Shown here one piece after another: positions 35,201 through 40,572 of a DNA stretch of 64,000 nt. Both the position numbers and the translations under genes were made by a program. The notes beneath the pieces were generated by a model. It was not told where the DNA came from, did no database searches, and saw only the letters and a program-made list of their open reading frames with translations. The DNA lies in the NCBI RefSeq assembly GCF_015056685.1, contig NZ_SVFW01000018.1:4523-68522 (forward strand), in the 5' to 3' direction. Source of the stretch: Butyrivibrio sp. (GTDB lineage: Bacteria > Bacillota > Clostridia > Lachnospirales > Lachnospiraceae). Numbering within the stretch: the stretch's first letter is position 1; each line of letters opens with the position of its first letter.

Positions 35201-37575
35201 TCTATAGCTTTGACAGTACTGTTCTCTAATACATCTGATACTTTAAGAGTTCTTCCGAAGTGCTCTGACAAAAGGGCACACAGCCTGATGCATCCTACAG
35301 ATGACATACCAAAAGAAAAAAGATCAGACGTGATGCCCAGAGGCAGGTCACCAATTACTTCTTTAACGATCTCAAGGATTTTCTCCTGAGTCTCGTTCTC
35401 AGGCATGACTATCTCATCTTCTTCAATTACAGCCTGAGGCAGTGCCTTTTTGTCTATCTTGCCTGAAAGATTCATAGGCATCTCATCAAGCTGCATGAAA
35501 GCCTGGGGCACCATGTAGGAAGTAAGGTAAGATGAAAGATAGGATTTCAGGTCACTTATATCTACCTTTTTATCTGCTGTGAAATAGGCAGCAAGATAGT
35601 CTGTTTCTCCCTTTGCAACTATCACTATGCAGCTTCTTACGCCTGGATAGTTACCAAGAACGCTCTCTATCTCACCAAGCTCAACACGAAGTCCTCTGAG
35701 CTTGACCTGATTATCTATCCTTCCGTGGAACTCAACATCTCCATCCTCTTTAATGCGCACAAGATCGCCACTCCTGTAGGCAGGAAGGCCTAAAAGGGTG
35801 ATGAAGTTTCTCTTGTTAAGGTCCTCTCTTCCAACATAGCCTCTTCCTACTCCGTTTCCCATGATAACAAGCTCGCCAAGAGCTCCGGGAACCTGAAGAC
35901 GGCCATCTCTGTCAAAGGTTGCCAGCTTTACATTGGATAAAGGATATCCAATCGTTATGTCATCAGTGCTGTGAAGTTCTTTTAAAGTACAGGTTACGCT
36001 GCACTCTGTCGGACCATAGGTGTTATATATATAAAGGTCGGGATTTATTGCTGCCATCTTGGCATATAGAACCGGCGGAAAAGCTTCCGCACCAATATCT
36101 ATGCTCTTAAGATTTTTAATGGCAGGAGCAAAAGACTCAATCTCTGTGAGGTTGAGCATATAGGTGGGAGTACATGTCATGGATTCGACGTTGTTATCAA
36201 GGATCAGAGCCTTCATCTGCTGCGCATCCATGATCTGATCCATGGTTGCAAGAACTACTGTCTGCCCGTGTCCAAGAGGAACGAACTCCTCCAGAACAGA
36301 TACATCAAAAGTAAACGCCGCTATGGCAAGCGTAACTCTTCCAAACTTAGTGAAAACTCTGGCCTCCTTATTATGGATGTTATCATCAACAAAGTTGGCA
36401 AGATTTCTGTTCTCGATCATCACGCCCTTAGGCTTTCCTGTGGAGCCTGAGGTGTAGATCACGTAGGCGAGAGCTTTTCCCGGAACATCGATATTAAGAT
36501 TGTCCCTGCTTCCCTCTTTTACTGCCTCTGTGACATCTATTACAGTAATATCTGCCGCTTCCAGACTACTCATGAGATCTTTTCGCCTGTCCATGATCTC
36601 ACCGGTCGTCACAAGGATCCTGCATCCCGAATCTTCAAGGATATACATTATCCTTTCTTCGGGATACTCAGGATCTATAGGCATAAAGGCACCGCCGCTC
36701 TTTAAGGCACCCTCTCTCATTACGTAGCCATAGCTGTTCCTGTCTGCAAGGACTGCTATCTTACTCTCTATATCAGCACCATTGTCTCTCAGAACATGAC
36801 CAAGAGCATTGGCCTCTTCATTAAGTTCCCTGTAGGAAAGGGTCCTGTCGATTGCGATAAGTGCCGTTCTGTCAGGGTATTTATCAGCTGAGTCCTGAAG
36901 ATGACGATATCCGGGCTTATCCTCAAAAGGACTTGAAGCATCATATATATTAAGTATCTTCTCTTCATCAGCTTTGGTGGTAAGGCATACATCTCCAAGG
37001 TGTTCTTTTTTCATGAACTCATGGATGATATTGCCAAACATACGAAGCAAACCATCTATTGTATATTCTGAAAAAGCAGCCGAGTCATACTCACACTCCC
37101 AGGTAATACCTTTATCTTCAATTACAACTCTGAGCATAAGCTGTGTTCCCGATGTAAGCGCTGAATTGCCATCAAGATCAAGGCATATAGTGCCTTTCAG
37201 GTTGAACTTTGTGGCAATATTCTCATAGCTGTCTTCATCACTTTTAAAAAAATTCTCACAGTGTTTGATTTCAGAAAGAATGGATTTCTTAGCATCACAT
37301 ATAAGCCAGACTGCAACTTTTTTGCCATTACTTATGCATGTAAAAAAAGCTCCTTCCGATGCAGTATACGACTTTAAGGCCAACGCAAAAGCAGTAGTAA
37401 GAAAAGCCTGCATCTTAATATTTTTATCCTTGCAAAAACTTTTTACATTACAATCCTCTGCGAAATAGTGGCCATCATATTTTACAAAAGAAGATTCTAC
37501 TGTATTGCTGTCTTTTACAGGTATTGTCTCTTCACTGCATCCTGTATATAATTCATCAATATTATATTCTTTCAT
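26245..37575 (-). CDS. Nonribosomal peptide synthetase, partial C-A-T-C-A-T-C-A-T-C-T-R, reductase release
   Basis: 3776 residues. Order by motif: C-terminal half of a condensation domain (1-195, no HHxxxDG); A1 210-715 (TSGSTGKPKG 375); T1 725-795 (FGMSS 755); C2 805-1215 (HHIVSDG 932); A2 1220-1730; T2 1740-1812; C3 1820-2230 (HHIVSDG 1948); A3 2240-2750; T3 2757-2832 (AGLSS); C4 2840-3255 (HHIISDG 2966); T4 3290-3365 (YGGTS); thioester reductase 3410-3776 (GATGFLG 3418, YVYSK 3574). Hand-aligned pocket residues are DVLTIITVTK for A1 and A2, identical, and DFMSVMGISK for A3; neither gives a confident substrate. T4 has no partner A domain. The R domain should release the peptide as an aldehyde or alcohol by NAD(P)H reduction. 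It is third in the arginase-MATE-NRPS-reductase operon. No phosphopantetheinyl transferase gene is in the window. GGAGGG lies about 12 bases before the ATG. Confidence 0.95.
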   Translation of the reverse strand: MKEYNIDELYTGCSEETIPVKDSNTVESSFVKYDGHYFAEDCNVKSFCKDKNIKMQAFLTTAFALALKSYTASEGAFFTCISNGKKVAVWLICDAKKSILSEIKHCENFFKSDEDSYENIATKFNLKGTICLDLDGNSALTSGTQLMLRVVIEDKGITWECEYDSAAFSEYTIDGLLRMFGNIIHEFMKKEHLGDVCLTTKADEEKILNIYDASSPFEDKPGYRHLQDSADKYPDRTALIAIDRTLSYRELNEEANALGHVLRDNGADIESKIAVLADRNSYGYVMREGALKSGGAFMPIDPEYPEERIMYILEDSGCRILVTTGEIMDRRKDLMSSLEAADITVIDVTEAVKEGSRDNLNIDVPGKALAYVIYTSGSTGKPKGVMIENRNLANFVDDNIHNKEARVFTKFGRVTLAIAAFTFDVSVLEEFVPLGHGQTVVLATMDQIMDAQQMKALILDNNVESMTCTPTYMLNLTEIESFAPAIKNLKSIDIGAEAFPPVLYAKMAAINPDLYIYNTYGPTECSVTCTLKELHSTDDITIGYPLSNVKLATFDRDGRLQVPGALGELVIMGNGVGRGYVGREDLNKRNFITLLGLPAYRSGDLVRIKEDGDVEFHGRIDNQVKLRGLRVELGEIESVLGNYPGVRSCIVIVAKGETDYLAAYFTADKKVDISDLKSYLSSYLTSYMVPQAFMQLDEMPMNLSGKIDKKALPQAVIEEDEIVMPENETQEKILEIVKEVIGDLPLGITSDLFSFGMSSVGCIRLCALLSEHFGRTLKVSDVLENSTVKAIDSILRNADEEKEYELREEYPLSMTQTGIYIECMRYPGSTTYNIPELHKLGDGVDTLKLARAIEKAVAAHPYLFMEPVSDKDGIVHAKRRDDYKFETPVFKTDTIPTGDELVRPFFLDTGEVLFRAEIYETKNGNYFFLDTHHIVSDGGSLDILKRDIDRAYAGEEIEKEKYTGYEFALDEAAARESDRLTKAKAWYDSYFAGCGGETLPVKDGKEENGHIGFSKLIAETDGALIRQFCLDNSCTLNAFFTTAFGLALKSYTASENAIFTTIYNGRSDGRLSDSVSMLVKTLPVYLECAPEKKISDAVKECQKYLLSAMANDIYSFAEIRNAYDIKADIMFAYQGEYEHGAMIGGELAKLEMLGLSRARASIGIDVSLDGSKVVYELEYDPTLFSEFTVKGLFRMMDVITGEFLRKEKLSDVCLTTKADEEKILNIYDASSPFEDKPGYRHLQDSAEKYPDRTALIAIDRTLSYRELNEEANALGHVLRANGADIESKIAVLADRNSYGYVMREGALKSGGAFMPIDPEYPEERIMYILEDSGCRILVTTGEIMDRRKDLMSSLEAADITVIDVTKAVKEGSRDNLNIDVPGEALAYVIYTSGSTGKPKGVMIENRNLANFVDDNIHNKEARVFTKFGRVTLAIAAFTFDVSVLEEFVPLGHGQTVVLATMDQIMDAQQMKALILDNNVESMTCTPTYMLNLTEIESFAPAIKNLKSIDIGAEAFPPVLYAKMAAINPDLYIYNTYGPTECSVTCTLKELHSTDDITIGYPLSNVKLATFDRDGRLQVPGALGELVIMGNGVGRGYVGREDLNQRNFITLLGLPAYRSGDLVRIKEDGDVEFHGRIDNQVKLRGLRVELGEIESVLGNYPGVRSCIVIVAKGETDYLAAYFTADEKVDISDLKSYLSSYLTSYMVPQAFMQLDEMPMNLSGKIDKKALPQAVMMEDEIVPPENENQEKILEIVKEVIGDVSIGINSDLFAFGMSSVGCIRLCALLSEHFGRTLKVSDVFDNSTIKAIDSILKNTDKTEEYELRKEYPLSMTQTGIYIECMRYPGSTTYNIPELYKLGDSVDCEKLARAIEKAVAAHPYLFMEPVSDKDGIVHAIRRDDYKFETPVFKKDTISTEDELVRPFSLDTGEVLFRAEIYETKNGNYFFLDTHHIVSDGESIYILKNDIDRAYSGEEIEKEKYTGYEFALDEEAARKSGRFEKAKAWYDSYFADCGGETIPVKDGKKEDGNIGEGKVIGETDGAMIRQFCLDNSCTLNAFFTTAFGLALKSYTASENAIFTTIYNGRSDGRLSDSVSMLVKTLPVYLECAPEKKISDAVKECQKYLLSAMANDIYSFAEIRNAYDIKADIMFAYQGEYEHGTMIGGELAELEMLGLSRARTGIGIDVSLDGSKVVYELEYDPALFSKFTIEGLVHMMDNITHEFMNKERLGDVCLTTKADEEKIKILHDSDFPVKERPAYRLLQDAAHKNPDRKALVAKDRTLSYKELNEEANALGFILRSKGAKAESIVAVMPDRDSYAYVMRQGVLKSGGAFLPIDSEYPEDRIRFILEDSGAKLLVTKREILEKRKEMFDVLAESGVELICVEDAVKEGEKEDLNETVPYEALAYVIYTSGSTGKPKGVMLTNKNLVNFVDDNEKNHEILGYTRRGHVSLAIAALTFDFSIMEEFVPLANGMTVVLATHEDIMNPVLLGKLMCDNHVDVMSCTPSYLMNMLDMGEFTDAFTDAVKGLKSVDMGAEAFPPALFGKLKDINPDICIMNGYGPTEATISCTMQVVEDTENITIGIPNVNVHVATIDREGRLQGLGALGEMVIIGDGVGRGYIGRDDLTQKCFIRLFDMPAYRSGDLVRIKENGDIEYHGRIDNQVKLRGLRVELGEIESVIGSYPGIRSAIVIVLKKETEYLAAYFTADNEIDIDALKAHLSSQLTAYMVPQAFVQLEEMPLTANGKIDKKALPDPGKEEEKVVLPETECQKAILEIIKKIIGEVPVGITTDLFAAGLSSLGCIRLCTMLAGEFGKNVTIAELFETKTVIDIEKLLETKEEDEEFELRKEYPLSMTQMGIFVESIHYKDSTIYNIPILYELSPEIDMNRLRLAIEKTLKAHPYLSMTLMVNEEGEVFAVRSDEIKVEISEGTVLPSDEELVRPFDLILGEPLCRIGLFASNEGKYLFIDTHHIISDGESLSIFMEDINRAYLGENVEAEQYTGYEAAVVEKERRNSDKFEKAKEWHDRIFGNCKKVTLPPTEKATATDDDGNFVLTGRISANDIRAFCEKNRLGLNAFFTMAMGLSLKVCTGSENAVFASIYNGRNDSRLNRSIGMFVKTIPVSISPSPQMDISHAVGECQKMLLNAMSCDIFSFAEVCSTYGLSSDVLFAYQGDQTDDAILIGGKEAKEKELGLGAFKAKSPFGLDINLKDDKVVYEFEYDTEMYGKTTMERFYKLMEEVIQGLLTCRTVEDVLSLSKVKEFRAEQALVEKKDIPDTVTDSQRPKEAAVAFEGSKQLEALTEQILEIFRKTLKKDDFNLDDNFFEYGGTSLLAAKVMMAIMVKDYPVVYQDIFNKPTPRQLSEHLFSKIKDQWNEETVQNQTDQTNEESVTVNEYAKALSHNIPQYLDNIKTEGLGTVLLTGATGFLGIHVLRQLIDSGTMKVYCLLRGGKIGAMRRLRESFFYYFDNLDEDYFGNRIVAIEGDITDAQSIQKLEEYDINTLINCAASVKHFADLEFLKNVNVYGVANLVDLCLKKDIRLVHISTVSVCGERNVGSNGETTLREDALDIGQQVESNGYVYSKYLAEKLILDAIEEKGLNAKIIRMGNLMSRYEDGEFQINFTTNNFMNTLKAYVVLGCFPVQDMDEEDEFSPIDEVAKATVLLAGTNREFTVFHAYNSHTIEMGDLVQALNDNGMRLDIVDEKEFNERLHKALMDERINRFVSPLVNYKTDNDENIIENDVDNKFTLKALYRLGFHWHITDNEYIENAIAMLKTLGFFDI
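30882..33927 (-). repeat. NRPS internal repeat, second A-T-C unit
   Basis: Together with 33930-36975 this forms a tandem duplication with a 3048-bp period (1016 codons). The A domains differ at only about seven residues, and long stretches of DNA (for example 32860-33230 against 35908-36278) look identical. The third A-T-C unit keeps the same 1016-codon spacing but is clearly diverged. Confidence 0.85.
33930..36975 (-). repeat. NRPS internal repeat, first A-T-C unit
   Basis: Partner of 30882-33927. The near-identity is strongest across the adenylation domain (about 35431-36963) and fades in the carrier domain and its flanks, as expected if gene conversion keeps the A domains alike. Such repeats are prone to misassembly, so copy number should be treated with care. 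Confidence 0.85.
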
Positions 37576-37597
37576 GACTGCATCTACCCTCCATGCT

Positions 37598-39343
37598 TCA
37601 GGAATTATCTGTTTCTTCCTCCCCGCTAAGAATGATCATCAGTCTGCGTGCCCCAAGAAATTCTGATCTTATACAAATATTCGGTGCAAAATCGTCATCA
37701 TCTTCATCTTGCTCCGGCATATCCGAATTTGTACCAATATAATCCTTTTTAGATTTATAGCGAAGGATTACCGCCTTTAATCCATCATCACGCTCCAAGA
37801 TTGTAAAACTTGTCTGTAAAAAAAAACCGGCAGGAACAGACTTCATCAATGGTGTAAAGAGTTTATCTTCTACCATAGCGATCTCTTGTCCGGTTAGAAT
37901 GCCTTCCGCAGCTTGCTTCCAGTCATCAGCATTGGTCTTATCAAACCTGCCTCCTGTCAAAAGAAGCAGATTCTTTTGATGAAATTTATATATTCCTTCG
38001 GTTAAATTGTTACAGAAAAAGCTTAAATAAATAAGGGCTGCAATACTGCCAATAACCGCAGCATACCAGGGTGCATCCATTCCAAAAAATGGATTTAAAA
38101 GTAAAATAAAGCCTATCGTTACGATTGACTGAATAATTAAGGCCAAAGTTGCCTTTCCTTCCTCCTCAATAGCTGAAAGATAATCAATTAAAAGCATGGT
38201 TATAAGTGTTATTAACGAACCTACACTGATAATGCGAATAGCAATAGGAAGGGACGCCAACATGACCGGATCATCTATGCCATAGGGAATGATCATAAGT
38301 TGTGGGAATAGGCACAAGATCGCAACTATCGGGAACAGCATAGCAAATCCGAACTTTGTCAGCATCCGCTTGACCATAAGCATTCCACTTTGATTCTGCT
38401 CTCCGTCATAAGCCGCTGCCATAGGATATATTGCATCAGTTGCACCGGCGATTACTATAGTGATCACAAGCTGAAGATTTTCTATTACAGCTGAGTTACT
38501 TATTCCTATTGTTCCGGCACTTTCACGCAGCGCAAAATTCTGAATTGCAAGCTGAATCGCGAACATAAGATACATTACTGCCTCGGCACATCCTGGCTTG
38601 ATTATTTCAAGATCACTAGGATCCGTTTCAATTTTTTTAATTGGAACAAATCTGCACAGTCTGTCAGTTTTTCTGAAATGTAAAAGATAAACAAAAACGC
38701 AGCATACAGAACCAAATACAGTTCCAAATGCGACAATTTCTATTCCTCGGTGAAATACATATACGCCTACAAAATCAATTAGGATATTTACTACAGCACC
38801 TGTAATATCACCAGCCATAGCTAAATTCTGGTTATTGTCATTTGCAAGAATATAGTCTCCAGAAAAGTTCAAGACAAGAAATACCGCACCCACCAAAGTC
38901 ACCATAATATAAGTTTTGGCGTATGGATAATTTTCAGGTGTAGCGCAAAGGAGCTTTAGCAGCGGATCTATAAATACAATCCCGGCAATGCTCAAAAGGA
39001 GAGAAGCAATTACAAGCATAAGTATCGTGCGTGTAAAAATCCGGGCAGCTTTAGCCTTTTCCCCGCTTCCTGAACATCTTGAAATCAAAACTCCGCATCC
39101 TATTCCTCCCAAAGCCGCAATAATATTGAAAACATAACCAATTGGGCCGGCTGTTCCGATAGCAGATAGAGCTTCCTCTCCCATTGAATTTGATACACAT
39201 ACTCCATCAACTAATGGTGCAATCTGCGCAAATATCATTCCGACCATAGGCGGAAAAATATAACGCGCAGCGCTATGTCTTATGAATTGATTTTCATACT
39301 TATATTGAATTGTACTCATGCCACATACCTGCCCTACGATCAT
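37598..39343 (-). CDS. MATE-family exporter with C-terminal extension
   Basis: A 581-residue protein. The first ~450 residues form twelve hydrophobic helices of a MATE-family cation/drug antiporter (IFAQIAPLVDGVCVSNSMGE near the start is typical). About 125 residues follow the last helix, a soluble, partly acidic tail (EQDEDDDDFAP; final SEFLGARRLMIILSGEE) that is unusual for MATE proteins and not recognised. The ATG at 39343 overlaps the arginase stop (ATGA); an alternative start at 39319 (MSTIQYKYENQ) is possible. The stop is 22 bp before the NRPS. As the only transporter of the operon it is the likely exporter of the NRPS product. Confidence 0.88.
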   Translation of the reverse strand: MIVGQVCGMSTIQYKYENQFIRHSAARYIFPPMVGMIFAQIAPLVDGVCVSNSMGEEALSAIGTAGPIGYVFNIIAALGGIGCGVLISRCSGSGEKAKAARIFTRTILMLVIASLLLSIAGIVFIDPLLKLLCATPENYPYAKTYIMVTLVGAVFLVLNFSGDYILANDNNQNLAMAGDITGAVVNILIDFVGVYVFHRGIEIVAFGTVFGSVCCVFVYLLHFRKTDRLCRFVPIKKIETDPSDLEIIKPGCAEAVMYLMFAIQLAIQNFALRESAGTIGISNSAVIENLQLVITIVIAGATDAIYPMAAAYDGEQNQSGMLMVKRMLTKFGFAMLFPIVAILCLFPQLMIIPYGIDDPVMLASLPIAIRIISVGSLITLITMLLIDYLSAIEEEGKATLALIIQSIVTIGFILLLNPFFGMDAPWYAAVIGSIAALIYLSFFCNNLTEGIYKFHQKNLLLLTGGRFDKTNADDWKQAAEGILTGQEIAMVEDKLFTPLMKSVPAGFFLQTSFTILERDDGLKAVILRYKSKKDYIGTNSDMPEQDEDDDDFAPNICIRSEFLGARRLMIILSGEEETDNS

Positions 39344-40245
39344 ATTCCAAACAGCTGATAGTCCGTCTTTCCAATACAGGTTAATATTAGTTCTGCTGCT
39401 AATATTCCTGTTGCATTTCTGCTATCAAGAAGAGGATTGGTTTCTACCATATCTATTGCCAGGAGCCTGTCAGTATCTGAAAGAATCTCGCAAATAGTAA
39501 ATCCCTCTCTGTTAGAAAGACCATTCATTACAGGTGTCCCCACTCCGGGAGCATTCCCCGGGTCAAGTGCATCCATATCAAAACTCAAATGAATTCCCTT
39601 CGTGCCATCCGACGTGATCTCGATAGCTGTTTCAATAATCTTTCTAATGCCAAAATGATGAATATCACTTATAGAAAATACATTTACACCATTTTTCTTT
39701 AATTTTTTGACCTCCTCTGGATCTAAATCCCTTGCACCTACAATGGCAATCTTATGAGGATCAACTCTCGTTCCTGTAAAGCTGACTATTGAATCCGGTC
39801 CGCATCCGCACACTGCTGAAAGAGGCATACCATGTATATTTCCAGAGGGAGTTATTTTGTCATCATTAAAGTCACCATGAGCATCTACCCATATAACTCC
39901 GATATCACCATAATGCTGAGCAGTGGCCGAGACAGAGGCTGCAGCTATACTGTGATCCCCACCAAGAATAATGGGAAAGGCTCCACTCTCATGAATCTTA
40001 AAAACTTGCTCAAAAAGCCTGTGGTTAGCCTCATTTACCTCTTTTTCATACCGCATGTTACTATTGCCCTCATCCGTTGCTACCATGGGCAAAATATCGC
40101 CATAATCCTTAACCTCATATCCATTTTCACGTATTTTCTGGATCAGCCCTGAGTGCCGAATTGCAAGCGGCCCCATATCAACACCTTTTCTAACAGCTCC
40201 AAGATCCATCTGTGAACCAACGATTCCTATGCTGTTTTTTCTCAT
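39340..40245 (-). CDS. rocF: Arginase-type ureohydrolase
   Basis: A 301-residue Mn-dependent ureohydrolase with all metal motifs: GGDHSIAAAS, VDAHGDFN and SFDMDALDPGNAPGVGTP. The N-terminus IGIVGSQMDLGAVRKGVDMG and the DAPGVGTP-like block resemble RocF-type arginases more than agmatinases, so the expected reaction is L-arginine to L-ornithine and urea; agmatinase remains possible. The start is the ATG at 40243-40245 with GAGGTGG seven bases upstream; the upstream in-frame GTG overlaps that site. First gene of the NRPS operon, it probably supplies ornithine as a building block. Confidence 0.85.
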   Translation of the reverse strand: MRKNSIGIVGSQMDLGAVRKGVDMGPLAIRHSGLIQKIRENGYEVKDYGDILPMVATDEGNSNMRYEKEVNEANHRLFEQVFKIHESGAFPIILGGDHSIAAASVSATAQHYGDIGVIWVDAHGDFNDDKITPSGNIHGMPLSAVCGCGPDSIVSFTGTRVDPHKIAIVGARDLDPEEVKKLKKNGVNVFSISDIHHFGIRKIIETAIEITSDGTKGIHLSFDMDALDPGNAPGVGTPVMNGLSNREGFTICEILSDTDRLLAIDMVETNPLLDSRNATGILAAELILTCIGKTDYQLFGI

Positions 40246-40270
40246 ATATTTCCACCTCACAAGTATATAT

Positions 40271-40354
40271 TCAATGTACGAACGCGTATTAATTTTACCA
40301 TATTGCGTTAATTAGTTTATTAAGAATAAATTAAATAACCATCGCTTGTGGTGC
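40271..40354 (-). promoter_or_regulatory. Promoter of the arginase/MATE/NRPS operon, copy 2 of a repeated element
   Basis: Read on the minus strand: AT-rich stretch, TTAATAAACTAATTAACGCA, then extended -10 TGG-TAAAAT (40292-40300), about 47-53 bp before the arginase ATG. The 84 bp are about 93% identical to 14626-14709, and the core also matches 47627-47671. No clear -35 is present, consistent with an extended -10 or an activator. Confidence 0.65.
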
Positions 40355-40406
40355 CCACAGCAGCAGAGATGACAATTACTATGATGCGGTGCAGATTGTA
40401 AAAAAA

Positions 40407-40433
40407 GAGTTAGACTCAAAAAGAATCTAACTC
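40407..40433 (-). terminator. Terminator downstream of the chemoreceptor gene
   Basis: GAGTTAGA (40407-40414) pairs with TCTAACTC (40426-40433). On the minus strand CTCTTTTTTTAC follows. It separates the chemoreceptor transcript from the NRPS operon promoter. Confidence 0.8.
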
Positions 40434-40481
40434 ATAATAAAAGTTCTGCTATTTACATGAATGAATTCCAACTATGAAGCA

Positions 40482-40572
40482 AGTGGTCTCTTGGGGACGG
40501 GGTTTGCGGTCCATTTTCGTATATACCATCCTTTGGAAAATGAACCATCAACCCCGTCCCCAATGGGCCATT
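40482..40572. repeat. Complete GGGGAC palindromic (REP-like) element
   Basis: Left arm AAGTGGTCTCTTGGGGAC then GGGGTT...; right arm AACCCCGTCCCCAATGGGCC at 40551-40570. The inner parts (GGTCCATTTTC against GAAAATGAACC) also pair, giving a near-90-bp imperfect hairpin. It overlaps the last bases of the chemoreceptor gene. A half copy is at 9573-9620. Similar GGGGAC-ended palindromes are scattered in many Firmicutes genomes. Confidence 0.65.

Noticed and set aside
26300..37470. Many 60-145 residue plus-strand frames across the NRPS
   Set aside because: They are antisense shadows; those in the repeated modules recur in pairs with the same 3048-bp spacing and have no ribosome sites.
39340..40245. 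Agmatinase as the primary call for the ureohydrolase
   Set aside because: The N-terminal MDLGAVRKGVDMG and APGVGTP blocks are closer to RocF-type arginases, though agmatinase is not fully excluded.
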